From a virus: a DNA stretch of 64,000 bases. The notes below the pieces were generated by a model that saw only the letters and a list, made by a program, of their open reading frames with translations, was not told where the DNA came from and ran no database searches. Shown piece by piece: positions 53,964-61,551 of the stretch (position 1 is the first letter of the stretch; each line of letters starts with the position of its first letter). The DNA lies in the IMG/VR virus record IMGVR_UViG_3300032214_000528, positions 1-64,000 of that record. The stretch is one strand, 5' to 3'. The position numbers were made by a program, and so were the translations under genes.

Positions 53964-56009
53964 TTACTGGTTATTTGCGATTAGTTTAACCTCACAAGCG
54001 TCGGTTGTGCAATAAGCCTCGCCGATAGCATCGGCTGCCATTCCTGCATAAACTCCTGAGAAATCAATTGGGAAGAGTTTCATAACACCTTCTTCATTAT
54101 ATTCTTCCTGAGTTATTTGCGTGTAAGGCATTTGAGGATAAGTAAAGTTTCCTGAAGGTAGGAATGAAACAGTCTTTAGCTGACCATCATACATATGCAA
54201 TACAGTTCCAACATGTTCCTTCTCTGTTTCTGGATCAAATGAAATAGTTACAGATACAGAGTTATCTGACCAGTAGCGCTGTGCAGTTGCTGCAAGTGCC
54301 ATCTTCTCGAAGATAGTTACATCTTTCTCTGCACGCTCTGCCATTGACTCGATTGGAAAGAAAACAACTGAAGTTGTGTCAGGTGATTCTGATGCTGGTT
54401 CAACTCTGTAGTTTGCCATCTTGAAAAGTGGAAGCATTGGATCTGAATTAGCAAAACGAATTGCACGATTGAAATACTTTCCACCCGGAGTCCAGTGAAC
54501 TCCTGGAGACTCTCCAGCTAAGATTGAGACTGTGCCTGATGGCTTAACGGTTGTGGTCTTGATTGACTCACGAATACCAAGCCACTCTGAATAGGTCACG
54601 TCATAATTCTTAACTACGGTGTAGCCTTGGTCCATCCAGTCTTTAAGAACTGGCAATCCAATTCGATCTGCAAAGTTAGCAACTCCAGATATTGACGTGC
54701 CAATTCTGCGATTTCTTTGCATGATCGCATTGGTCTCTTCCCAGTGTGTTGGTAGAAGAGTGACAGTCTTAGCGTAGAGATATGCAAACTTAAGTGTGCG
54801 CTTGAAATCTTCCAAGTCATCGTGACGATTTAAATATGTTTCAACAAGAGTACACATTTCATATGACTCGAGTGATTGCTCAGCACAAGGGTTATAACCC
54901 ATGATGCGATGATCCTTATTGTTAATTGGATCTGCTAAGCGACCATACTTGCGTGATAGGTCAAGCCAAACAACTCCTGGTTCTCCGTTGAGTGCAATGC
55001 CTTCAACAATTCCTGATAAATCTTGTCCAACCTCAGCTGCGATGGAGTTGTTAGACATCCAAGCCCAGCCGGGATTCTCTGGGTCGTATGAGTTACGATC
55101 TGGAAATACTTCTGGATTTTTAAGGTTTAAGAATGTTTCGTCTCCTAGTCTTCCGATAAGGAGTTCAGCAGAGCGGCGCACATTGCCAGAAACAACGCAA
55201 ACGCCAATGAGATTACCAATATCGGCGATATCAGTACGAGTGACTTTTTCATTTTCACGATTGATAAATAGCTTTCTAATGTAGTTGTGAAGTTTAATAA
55301 GTGGGTCTGGACCTGCTGCAGTTCCACCAAAGATTTTAATTGGTGCACCAGCTGGACGAACTTCAGAGTAGTCATATTCAAATGTTGGCTGATCTGGCTT
55401 CAAGAATGAATTAATAAGTTGTGCAGTTGTGTTAACCCAACCTTCACGAGAGTCTTCTACAACTACTGTAACTACTTCATCCTTTGGCTTATAGATGGTG
55501 AAATCTTTATCAGCACCTAAGTCATCAAAGCCAACGCCAACACCAAGCATTGATGCTTCCATAAGGAATGCAAATGGCTTTGCTGGATCGTTCTTTGTCA
55601 TCTCTCGTGTTGAAACGAAAGCACAGTTTTGTAATGCTGCTGAGTTCTTTTGCTCGTTAACGAGCGGTGTACCCATTACCCAGAGTCCACGTCCCGGTGG
55701 AGTCCACTTCAAGTTGAAGAGACGGTCAAATGCTTCTTTTGCTGATGCTGCTGCACGAGTGTCAGACCAAGGAAGTCGTGAAGTTTTGCAGTGATCTTTT
55801 TGAATTGAATACATGCCATTGATTACTCGCTCGCAAACTTCAAGCCAAGTCTCTTTAGTTCCGTCTTCTTTCTTACGAGAATAAGTACGAAGAAAAGTAA
55901 TTTCACCTACTGAGTTGCCACCTGCATCTCTATATCCGAAAGGAGCCTTCTTATCCTTATAGGTTGCTAGAAAATCTTCGGATAACTTAAAAGAGAAAAC
56001 AAATGACAT
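53964..56009 (-). CDS. nrdJ: Adenosylcobalamin-dependent class II ribonucleotide reductase (681 aa)
   Basis: Features of the monomeric class II type: QNCAFVSTREM with the first redox Cys near 126, VCVVSGNVRRSAELLIG near 275, NPCAEQSLESYEMCTLVET with the radical-site Cys near 373, TTVKPSGTVSILAGESPGVH near 493, and a C-terminal CTTDAC pair that takes reducing power from thioredoxin. It makes deoxynucleotides with B12 and without oxygen. It has 681 residues, slightly shorter than the Lactobacillus enzyme. GGAGC precedes the ATG. The phage also encodes thioredoxin. Confidence 0.93.
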   Translation of the reverse strand: MSFVFSFKLSEDFLATYKDKKAPFGYRDAGGNSVGEITFLRTYSRKKEDGTKETWLEVCERVINGMYSIQKDHCKTSRLPWSDTRAAASAKEAFDRLFNLKWTPPGRGLWVMGTPLVNEQKNSAALQNCAFVSTREMTKNDPAKPFAFLMEASMLGVGVGFDDLGADKDFTIYKPKDEVVTVVVEDSREGWVNTTAQLINSFLKPDQPTFEYDYSEVRPAGAPIKIFGGTAAGPDPLIKLHNYIRKLFINRENEKVTRTDIADIGNLIGVCVVSGNVRRSAELLIGRLGDETFLNLKNPEVFPDRNSYDPENPGWAWMSNNSIAAEVGQDLSGIVEGIALNGEPGVVWLDLSRKYGRLADPINNKDHRIMGYNPCAEQSLESYEMCTLVETYLNRHDDLEDFKRTLKFAYLYAKTVTLLPTHWEETNAIMQRNRRIGTSISGVANFADRIGLPVLKDWMDQGYTVVKNYDVTYSEWLGIRESIKTTTVKPSGTVSILAGESPGVHWTPGGKYFNRAIRFANSDPMLPLFKMANYRVEPASESPDTTSVVFFPIESMAERAEKDVTIFEKMALAATAQRYWSDNSVSVTISFDPETEKEHVGTVLHMYDGQLKTVSFLPSGNFTYPQMPYTQITQEEYNEEGVMKLFPIDFSGVYAGMAADAIGEAYCTTDACEVKLIANNQ

Positions 56010-56094
56010 TAACGTGCTCCGTTTCGATAAAAGGGGTTACAAATAAAGGTAAATAAAAGTACTGGATTACCCTAGGGGATTAAGTCTATCTTGT

Positions 56095-56319
56095 CTAGAA
56101 AAGCTCGTCTTGAAGTCTTTTGTCCACTTTATGAGATGTGATATCTAAAGTAAGCGCCTGAGCGCATTGCAAACCTGCAATAAACTCTTCTGGAAGTGCT
56201 TTGGATTTGCTTTCTTCAATTACATCTTGTATAGCAATATAAATCTTATGACGGATAGTGGATTCAATTTCTGTTTTATGTTGCTCGTAGTTACTCCAAT
56301 AAACTGCAACTTCAGACAT
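56095..56319 (-). CDS. Hypothetical protein (74 aa)
   Basis: A 74-residue helical protein (YWSNYEQHKTEIESTIRHKI, YIAIQDVIEESKSKALPEEF) with GGAGA eight bases before the ATG. It lies between the reductase gene and three mini-genes on the same strand. No family recognised. Confidence 0.65.
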   Translation of the reverse strand: MSEVAVYWSNYEQHKTEIESTIRHKIYIAIQDVIEESKSKALPEEFIAGLQCAQALTLDITSHKVDKRLQDELF

Positions 56320-56327
56320 TGTCTCTC

Positions 56328-56513
56328 CTATATTAGATCAGTGGTCGGATGTAATCCATCTCCATCAAATAGTACGTCGAGTTCTTCAAGATGACAACTG
56401 TGAACTTCAACTAGAAGGTCATCTTCATCGCACTCGCCGCAAGCGATATATGAAACTGTGTAGCCAAGCTTTTCTAATGTATCGAAAGCTTCGTCTATAT
56501 CTTTAGCGGACAT
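56328..56513 (-). CDS. Hypothetical protein (61 aa)
   Basis: The likely start is MSAKDIDEAFDTLEKLGYTV at 56513, because the ATG lies in the last codons of the upstream zinc mini-gene; the longer frame covers that gene. The protein has an alpha/beta look with YIACGECDEDDLLVEVHSC. Unknown function. Confidence 0.6.
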   Translation of the reverse strand: MSAKDIDEAFDTLEKLGYTVSYIACGECDEDDLLVEVHSCHLEELDVLFDGDGLHPTTDLI

Positions 56514-56634
56514 GCTGACCGGGGCAACCCTGAGTCGGGCAACGTGGGTTTCCATTATTGCCTTGAGTCTCTGTTCGCTTTTGCTTACAGAATTTACATG
56601 TGTCTTGACTAGATAAAGGAAGCTTGTCAGCCAT
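56503..56634 (-). CDS. Zinc-ribbon mini-protein (43 aa)
   Basis: MADKLPLSSQDTCKFCKQKR and RCPTQGCPGQHVR give two Cys pairs in 43 residues. The ATG overlaps the stop of 56627-56824 by eight bases and the stop overlaps the next ATG by 11, the same tight packing as other mini-gene strings here. Confidence 0.6.
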   Translation of the reverse strand: MADKLPLSSQDTCKFCKQKRTETQGNNGNPRCPTQGCPGQHVR

Positions 56635-56824
56635 TGAGTTCTCCACTCACTAGGAAACTGGAAGGGAAACTTTGAGCATACCCTGCCAAACAATCTGTTG
56701 AATGAAAGTATCTCACCTTTTGAAGAGCCCTAGGCCAAGTAAGGACTATCGCATTGGATGGGTCAAAGCTTGTGTGAGAAGGGCAGTCGTCCCAACTACA
56801 TTCAACTAGTTGATTTCGGCCCAT
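56627..56824 (-). CDS. Cys/His-containing hypothetical protein (65 aa)
   Basis: Residues VECSWDDCPSHTSFDPSNAI and VRYFHSTDCLAGYAQSF give C-x4-C-x2-H and H-x3-C, a possible zinc site. It starts a leftward mini-gene run, back to back with the glycosyltransferase gene. Family not recognised. Confidence 0.6.
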   Translation of the reverse strand: MGRNQLVECSWDDCPSHTSFDPSNAIVLTWPRALQKVRYFHSTDCLAGYAQSFPSSFLVSGELNG

Positions 56825-56845
56825 GTGGTAATTTTATCTTCTTAC

Positions 56846-56851
56846 TATAAA
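56846..56851 (+). promoter_or_regulatory. -10-like TATAAA within ACTATAAAGTATGCACTATG
   Basis: TATAAA lies nine bases before the ATG at 56861, with no clear ribosome site. The surrounding ACTATAAAGTAT is nearly identical to ACTATAAAGTATA just before the gene at 57881, so the same regulator may act at both. Confidence 0.45.
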
Positions 56852-56860
56852 GTATGCACT

Positions 56861-57520
56861 ATGAGCGTACAACACTATGACGTGGCGATAGCCACCCCCG
56901 GACATTCCATGAAAGCTGAGTATGTCAGGGCTTTGGTGAAAACCTGTGCCAGATTGGATAGTGAGGGGATCTCCTATATCTGGCTAAATAAGTATTCATC
57001 CTTTGTTCCAAGTGCTCGAGAACTGACCGCTACAGACACCTACAGCCATAACTGGGAAACTCGGGTTATTGGTTCCGGGAACTTTACCTGCAGCAAGATC
57101 TTCTGGATTGATTCAGATATCGAGTGGGAGGTGGGTGATTTCCTGAAGCTGCTTGAGTCACCCCTAGATATTATTTCCGGGCTCTACCAGACGCATCCGA
57201 ATGGGACGGTTGCCGTAAATAAGCCTGACTTTCTGGGAAGACCCCTAAAGGTCAATAAAGATGAGTTTATGCTAGATGATGAGCCAGTTGAGGTAGGTGG
57301 GGTTGGGTTTGGGTTTGTGGCGATGAAGGCTGAGGTTCTGGAGAATATGAAGAGACCTTGGTTCCTGATTGATAGGGTTCGCTGGGACGATATGCCTTTT
57401 GACACTAATGTGGGTGAGGACTATTCTTTCTGCAACAATGCCAAGAAAGCTGGGTTCAAAATCTGGGTTGATCCTTTGGTGAGAGTGCTTCATCATAAGG
57501 AAACTGTCTACCAAGTTTGA
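56861..57520 (+). CDS. GT-A type glycosyltransferase (219 aa)
   Basis: The start MSVQHYDVAIATPGHSMKAE is preferred over an upstream frame. KIFWIDSDIEWEVGDFLKLL near 87-107 carries a DxD-like metal site, VGGVGFGFVAMKAEVLENMK near 146 the acceptor-side loop, and VGEDYSFCNNAKKAGFKIWV near 183 with the closing LHHKE. This fits a nucleotide-sugar transferase of the GT2-like superfamily. With the methyltransferase and GH130-like protein it may glycosylate virion or host structures. Two motif-like CCGGGAA hits in minus orientation (57064-57079, 57168-57182) fall in this gene. Confidence 0.82.
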   Translation: MSVQHYDVAIATPGHSMKAEYVRALVKTCARLDSEGISYIWLNKYSSFVPSARELTATDTYSHNWETRVIGSGNFTCSKIFWIDSDIEWEVGDFLKLLESPLDIISGLYQTHPNGTVAVNKPDFLGRPLKVNKDEFMLDDEPVEVGGVGFGFVAMKAEVLENMKRPWFLIDRVRWDDMPFDTNVGEDYSFCNNAKKAGFKIWVDPLVRVLHHKETVYQV

Positions 57521-57880
57521 CAGTATATAAATACATACTATACACTATAACGGTATAACAGACTATACTTTGAGTAAGGTCTTTTGATCTCTACTTTTCT
57601 ATGATACTATTGTTGCAGGAAGGTTGTAAAGTGAAAAGATACTATTGTGGAAAAAGTATTTTGGATTGGTTTTCTTCAATAGTGACACTATACAAGTATA
57701 CAGTATAGTATATATACTGTACTATAAATATTACTACATCATGTGTACACGCGTAGAGCTAAGGTGAAACATAGTCTTATATACCGTTATACTTTATAGT
57801 GTATAGTACAAGCTTAAATAAATAGATCTTGACTATAAAGTATAAGAGGGTATAGACTCTAGAATGAAAGCGAGGTTTCA
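57521..57880. repeat. Palindrome-rich AT intergenic region
   Basis: No gene is seen in these 360 bases. Arms ACTATACACTATAACGGTAT (from 57537) and TATACCGTTAT ... AGTGTATAGT (57780-57807) form an interrupted inverted repeat about 220 bases apart, the right arm carrying a six- to seven-base insertion. A perfect palindrome TACAGTATA/TATACTGTA with a five-base centre lies at 57699-57721. ACTATAAAGTATA occurs at 57832-57844. The region could be an origin or an operator cluster for the genes on both sides. Confidence 0.6.
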
Positions 57881-58072
57881 ATGACGAAAGACGAAGAGAT
57901 TGCTAAGCGACTGACTCGAGTTGAGTTAGAGATCAAGCGAATGCAAAAGGATGTAAAAGATTTAACGGCTGAAAGTAAGAAGCTACGAACAGATGTGTAT
58001 GAGTTTGTTGGGGTCTTCAAAACTTTCTTAGAGCTAGTAAAGGAGACAGAAGATGACATTAACACCAAGTGA
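57881..58072 (+). CDS. Coiled-coil protein (63 aa)
   Basis: MTKDEEIAKRLTRVELEIKR, then DVKDLTAESKKLRTDVYEFV form a continuous amphipathic helix. AGCGAGG lies before the ATG. The next gene starts 20 bases before its stop, encoding a membrane protein, so the two products may interact, as in small lysis or tape-type pairs. Confidence 0.7.
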   Translation: MTKDEEIAKRLTRVELEIKRMQKDVKDLTAESKKLRTDVYEFVGVFKTFLELVKETEDDINTK

Positions 58073-58274
58073 CTTGATTGTGCTGGGTTCTATTGTAGGA
58101 GCCACCACTTCACTAACCACTCTTGTAACTCTTATTTTCTTTAGAGCATTGGAACGCAGAAGGAAGATGAGATTGATGGAAGAGTTTCTTATGCACATGC
58201 ATGACAAGATGGAGACTGACGAGAAGTTCGTTTCTATTATAAATCAACTTAAGCAGGAAGGTGAAGACCTGTGA
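58053..58274 (+). CDS. Single-TM protein (73 aa)
   Basis: IVLGSIVGATTSLTTLVTLI continuing FFRALERRR is a membrane helix with a positive stop-transfer, followed by a helical charged tail (MHDKMETDEKFVSIINQLKQ). It overlaps the coiled-coil gene upstream and the zinc protein downstream. A holin-like role is possible but unproven. Confidence 0.65.
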   Translation: MTLTPSDLIVLGSIVGATTSLTTLVTLIFFRALERRRKMRLMEEFLMHMHDKMETDEKFVSIINQLKQEGEDL

Positions 58275-58798
58275 CAGATGCAAAAGAGTTCTTTAATAAA
58301 CTAGGTGTCTCTATTGAGGACGTCGACAGTAAGGAAGATAGACAGAGGCGTAGAGGTCCGACAGATAGAAGAATTTGTATCTGTGGTCACGGAACTAATA
58401 AACACAAAAACCCCGAGATAGCAGACGAGACACGAAATCGCTATGTTGATGGTGTTGTAGCCGAGCGTACATATGCATGCAACCCCAATGCCCGAGTTGA
58501 GTGTCCATGTAGGCTGCCTCAACCTGTAATTGTTGTAAGCGACTCCCGATGGTTCCTTAGGAAAACTCAAGGTGGCGGACACCTTCATGCACTCGTTCGA
58601 GGTATGAGAAGTCTTCTAGAAATTGAAGGAGCCACGATTGACTGGCTAATTGAACCAACCTGCGCTAAATGCAATGAGTCAGGTTCAGATAAGAACATTC
58701 TTCCAGTACCATTAACTAAAGCTGGAAGACTAACCCACGATGGTCTGTCAGAAGGATACGACCGCCTTCTCTGTGAAGAATGTAGAAAGGAAGTTTAA
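58271..58798 (+). CDS. Cys-rich zinc-binding phage protein (175 aa)
   Basis: RRICICGHGTNKHKN near 33-47 and ACNPNARVECPCRLP near 70-84 make one CxC...H/C...CxC cluster of a type common in actinophage hypothetical proteins; a second pair is TCAKCNESG and LLCEECRKEV at the C-terminus. The GTG start overlaps the upstream stop (GTGA). Function unknown, probably nucleic-acid or protein binding. Confidence 0.7.
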   Translation: MTDAKEFFNKLGVSIEDVDSKEDRQRRRGPTDRRICICGHGTNKHKNPEIADETRNRYVDGVVAERTYACNPNARVECPCRLPQPVIVVSDSRWFLRKTQGGGHLHALVRGMRSLLEIEGATIDWLIEPTCAKCNESGSDKNILPVPLTKAGRLTHDGLSEGYDRLLCEECRKEV

Positions 58799-59130
58799 TG
58801 AGCCTAGAAGACGATATTGCAAACCCAATGATAGAGACAATCAACTCTATGATTGCTAACGAGCAGATCAATGTCGATCATGCTTCTGTTTTAATGACAA
58901 TTCTTAAATACTCTATCGATGAAGCAAGGTTTAATCTTAGAGCGCAGATAGACGACAAGATCCATTTATGGGAGTCAATGTATGGTGAGAGAGATAAGAC
59001 GCTTTATGCTCTTGGTTTACGCCATGCTTTAGATATGATAAATGGTGAAGTAGCAACAGATAAGAACGGCTTTAATGATAAGCCTTATGAAGAAGGCCAA
59101 GAGTTTATTATAGATGCAGAGGAAGTGTAA
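58798..59130 (+). CDS. Hypothetical helical protein (110 aa)
   Basis: The ATG shares one base with the upstream stop (TAATG). The protein is helical (PMIETINSMIANEQINVDHA, RFNLRAQIDDKIHLWESMYG) and has YALGLRHALDMINGE. No family recognised. Confidence 0.65.
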   Translation: MSLEDDIANPMIETINSMIANEQINVDHASVLMTILKYSIDEARFNLRAQIDDKIHLWESMYGERDKTLYALGLRHALDMINGEVATDKNGFNDKPYEEGQEFIIDAEEV

Positions 59131-59367
59131 ATGGAGTATTGGTCTTATCTGCTGGCAATTATAGGAGTGTCAGGAATCTTTCTAGTTGGCAGAAAGACCA
59201 TCTGGGGTTGGCTAATCCTTTGCGTTAATGAATGTATTTGGATTGCCTATGCTTTGGCAACTAAGCAATATGGTTTTATCATAATGGCAGTTGCATACGC
59301 AAGTGTGTATGTGAAGTCTTATATTGGTTGGAGACGAGATGAAGTTCAGGTTCAGCAAAACAGCTGA
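59131..59367 (+). CDS. Small membrane protein, PnuC-like pattern (78 aa)
   Basis: Three membrane helices (YLLAIIGVSGIFLVG, WGWLILCVNECIWIAYALAT, FIIMAVAYASVYVKSYIGW) fill the protein. The TKQYGFIIMAVAYASVY segment resembles the core repeat of PnuC-type transporters but at about one-third of the length, and no substrate residues can be claimed. It starts immediately after the preceding stop. Confidence 0.65.
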   Translation: MEYWSYLLAIIGVSGIFLVGRKTIWGWLILCVNECIWIAYALATKQYGFIIMAVAYASVYVKSYIGWRRDEVQVQQNS

Positions 59368-59479
59368 GGAACTTAGACGACTAATGGATCTGAGAAGGTC
59401 TTCTGCAACCACCCCTACCAAAAATAAAAAGAAATACAATAGAAAAATTAAACACCCAAAAAGGGATATGCCTTCGTAA
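59339..59479 (+). CDS. Basic mini-protein overlapping tRNA (46 aa)
   Basis: A 46-codon frame (MKFRFSKTAEELRRLMDLRR, then a Lys/Arg-rich tail) starts inside the end of the membrane gene and ends ten bases inside the tRNA gene. Base composition and continuity suggest a real small gene, but the overlap with the tRNA and lack of a clear ribosome site make it uncertain. Confidence 0.4.
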   Translation: MKFRFSKTAEELRRLMDLRRSSATTPTKNKKKYNRKIKHPKRDMPS

Positions 59480-59541
59480 CTCAGAGGAAGAGTATTCGGT
59501 TTCTACCCGACTTGCCGCAGGTTCGAATCCTGCCGAGGGCA
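59470..59541 (+). tRNA. tRNA-Arg (anticodon UCU)
   Basis: The cloverleaf can be drawn: acceptor GCCTTCG with CGAGGGC (one T-G wobble), D-stem ACTC/GAGT around AGAGGAA, anticodon loop TTTCTAC with anticodon TCT and a stem with one end mismatch, variable loop TTGCC, and T-arm GCAGG-TTCGAAT-CCTGC. The discriminator base is A, and no CCA is encoded. It decodes AGA, a codon used throughout the AT-rich phage genes and probably scarcer in host tRNA supply. Confidence 0.92.
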
Positions 59542-59774
59542 CTTTCAAAAGCACTTTTATAGCATACTTTTATACTTCTTTCGTACAAAGACTTCTATAA
59601 TAAAACATCATTTAATGCCCTAATCCCTGCGTAGTTCTTTACGCTCAGAACATATGTTGTTTATGAAAGGGTAAAACAGCCTGTATCTCGTTGCACGGGC
59701 GCAAAAATCTTTTTACCCCTAACCGTGCTATTGTTCATGTGTCAAGTACCCTGCTTGACGATATGGAGTAATAG
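59542..59774. other. Intergenic region after tRNA
   Basis: No ORF of note. GTCAAG/CTTGAC form a short hairpin shortly before the ATG at 59775, and TATACTTTTATACTTC-like AT-rich sequence follows the tRNA. A GGAG ribosome site precedes the next gene. No firm promoter can be named. Confidence 0.35.
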
Positions 59775-60068
59775 ATGAATAAAGCAATGATCGACTCCTA
59801 CTTACGAAACTTACTTGGTCAAGTCATTGGTGCAATTACCATTGTCAGCCAGACAAGCGGAGTAGGCAGTCCAACTGACTTCGGTTCAAGCGAATGGCTT
59901 CTAGTAGCCAATGCTCTCTGGGCATCCCTAGTTCCAGTTGTAATTAGGTACGCAAAGAAAAGTGACCCAGCCTTCGGTCTGATCGCTGAAACAGCGACGG
60001 CGGAAGTAACAAAGAAGATTTCCACAGCTGCGGCCGCAAAGAAGAAAGCCCCAGCAAAAAAGAAGTAG
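59775..60068 (+). CDS. Membrane protein, holin-like (97 aa)
   Basis: Two hydrophobic stretches (LLGQVIGAITIVSQ and WLLVANALWASLVPVVIRY) are followed by DPAFGLIAETAT and a Lys/Ala-rich tail (AAAAKKKAPAKKK). NALWASLVPVVIRY is a segment I associate with small actinophage membrane proteins often called holins. GGAG lies upstream of the ATG. The neighbouring genes are not lysis genes, so confidence is limited. Confidence 0.65.
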   Translation: MNKAMIDSYLRNLLGQVIGAITIVSQTSGVGSPTDFGSSEWLLVANALWASLVPVVIRYAKKSDPAFGLIAETATAEVTKKISTAAAAKKKAPAKKK

Positions 60069-60080
60069 GGGTAAAAACGT

Positions 60081-60106
60081 CAGCCCCCTGGGGGTAAAAC
60101 CTCAGG
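60081..60106 (+). terminator. GC-rich hairpin after membrane-protein gene
   Basis: CCCCTG (60082-60087) and CAGGGG (60100-60105) pair around GGGGTAAAACCT. It lies just after the stop at 60068, but only a short TCTGT follows, so termination may be weak; it could also be an RNA-stabilising hairpin. Confidence 0.4.
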
Positions 60107-60142
60107 GGTCTGTAAACCACATCTATCATAGAAAGGCACAAA

Positions 60143-60373
60143 ATGGAAGAACTAAATATCCCAGACACCTGCATCACAAATGAGCAAAAGGTTTTCTGGT
60201 TGAAGGAATTGATTGCAAACAACAAGTATGCAAACGAAGAACAGCGTCAACAGATTCAAGTCCTCTTGGCAACTTACTCTGTGGGTGGACGTCTACTTGT
60301 AGACGGACAACTTCCAGAGCACCCAGATCAAATCATCCCTCAAGAAGACGCAACTCCTAGAACATCAGAGTAA
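60143..60373 (+). CDS. Hypothetical protein (76 aa)
   Basis: The protein is helical in its first half (TCITNEQKVFWLKELIANNK, EEQRQQIQVLLATYSV) with an acidic end. AGAAAGG precedes the ATG. It is six bases from the next gene. No family recognised. Confidence 0.65.
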   Translation: MEELNIPDTCITNEQKVFWLKELIANNKYANEEQRQQIQVLLATYSVGGRLLVDGQLPEHPDQIIPQEDATPRTSE

Positions 60374-60379
60374 CTATAG

Positions 60380-61318
60380 ATGACAGACATTTCCCCCTTC
60401 GAAGCTGAAGATGGCCCGGAAGATACAACACCAGTTGTAGACACCCCCATCGACTACCGCCCTGACCTTTCGGCTCTTGGCATGCTCGAAGTTGAAAAGG
60501 GAGTTGTCGAAGACACCTACGAAAACAGAGCTGCCCTTCGAAAGGCGATGCTGAACTGGGATTCTGTTTATGACCAGTCAGGCGCCCCGACAGGGTTGAT
60601 TGCTGCCCGCTCACAAGAAGCCATCAAAGAAAGACGGCTAATGAGCTTGGCAGAGAAGAAACCGCTGTTGTTAGATCCAGGAAATAATAACTCAGATTTC
60701 CTAACGGGCCTCGAGCTCCTCCTAGACGATGACGCCATAAAGATTTGTCCACCTTGGGTTATCGGCGCAACCCGCACATGGCAAGCCGAACAAGAGACTG
60801 GCCCGAAATCATCTAAGCGAGCGCCAGCGGCTATGCCTCATCGCTGTACCAAAATTAAATCAGACGGCATCCGCTGCATGCTGTGGGGGTCAGGTCGTGT
60901 CAAAGATGACGGTTTGTGTCGAGTCCACCTCAAAGGCATTAGACGGCCGGGCGCAGATGTCGAACGGGCAAGAATCAAGATTATGCAATCGGCAAGCTAT
61001 GCTGTGGATAAGCTTGAAGAGTTAATGGAGAACGCAGTCTCTGAACCAGTCCAACTTAAAGCGGCAACGGAACTACTTGACCGTGCTGGAGTCCGAGGCG
61101 GGACCGAGCTGGATATCGGAGTTGATATTTCCGGGGAGAGGCCAGCTCACGTCATCGTGGCTGAACGTCTGCAACGGCTAGCGGCAGGTGCTGCACACAC
61201 GGCAAGCAACCTAGCTAACGACGGGGTAAAAATAATTGACGCCGAAGTATCGGATGTCTATGACATAACAACCGCAGCCAAAGAGGAAGACGGGCCAGAT
61301 CCAGATGACCGCAAATAA
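60380..61318 (+). CDS. Zinc-containing phage protein, possible terminase-small-subunit-like (312 aa)
   Basis: Residues 1-140 are acidic then helical (ALRKAMLNWDSVYDQSGAPT). A Cys/His cluster follows near 153-186: MPHRCTKIKSDGIRCMLWGS and GLCRVHLKGIRR, probably one zinc. The C-terminal half (KLEELMENAVSEPVQLKAAT, ELLDRAGVRGGTELDIG) is the helical repeat seen in some terminase small subunits and HTH phage proteins. A CCAGGAAATAATAAC motif lies in the frame at about 60678, encoding DPGNNNS, and the 3' end resembles array units further right. Another terS candidate lies beside terL, so this role is tentative. Confidence 0.6.
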   Translation: MTDISPFEAEDGPEDTTPVVDTPIDYRPDLSALGMLEVEKGVVEDTYENRAALRKAMLNWDSVYDQSGAPTGLIAARSQEAIKERRLMSLAEKKPLLLDPGNNNSDFLTGLELLLDDDAIKICPPWVIGATRTWQAEQETGPKSSKRAPAAMPHRCTKIKSDGIRCMLWGSGRVKDDGLCRVHLKGIRRPGADVERARIKIMQSASYAVDKLEELMENAVSEPVQLKAATELLDRAGVRGGTELDIGVDISGERPAHVIVAERLQRLAAGAAHTASNLANDGVKIIDAEVSDVYDITTAAKEEDGPDPDDRK

Positions 61319-61505
61319 TAATTCGGTTTCACTAGCTCAAGAGCTAGCCGCTAACCTCCATGCCGACATCGGCTTGGCAAAGACTAGAGAAGAACATATC
61401 CGAGTAACGGCACGGGCTAATGCAGCTGCCGCTCTTTTAGCGGAACTAAATATTCCACTTTACGAATTCGATCAAGCAACTTTCACAAGCGGCAAGGACG
61501 AGTAG
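61305..61505 (+). CDS. Helical hypothetical protein (66 aa)
   Basis: MTANNNSVSLAQELAANLHA, then REEHIRVTARANAAAALLAE form helices. It overlaps the preceding gene by 14 bases and ends just before a 20-bp inverted repeat. GC-richer than the left of the window. No family recognised. Confidence 0.6.
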   Translation: MTANNNSVSLAQELAANLHADIGLAKTREEHIRVTARANAAAALLAELNIPLYEFDQATFTSGKDE

Positions 61506-61506
61506 G

Positions 61507-61551
61507 TTTATATAACCAATACGCTAACGGATAGCGTATTAGTTATATAAA
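61507..61551. other. 20-bp inverted repeat hairpin
   Basis: TTTATATAACCAATACGCTA and TAGCGTATTAGTTATATAAA pair with one mismatch around the five-base loop ACGGA. It begins two bases after the stop at 61505. It could end transcription (no T-run follows, so doubtful), or be a protein-binding palindrome at the border of the repeat array. Confidence 0.75.

Noticed and set aside
56810-56860. Upstream extension of the glycosyltransferase (17 extra codons)
   Set aside because: The extension covers the TATAAA box and adds no family sequence; MSVQHYD is the natural start.
57859-58068. Minus-strand 69-codon ORF opposite the coiled-coil gene
   Set aside because: Antisense of a charged helix, Ser-rich, no start signal; the plus frame has ribosome site and coupling to the next gene.
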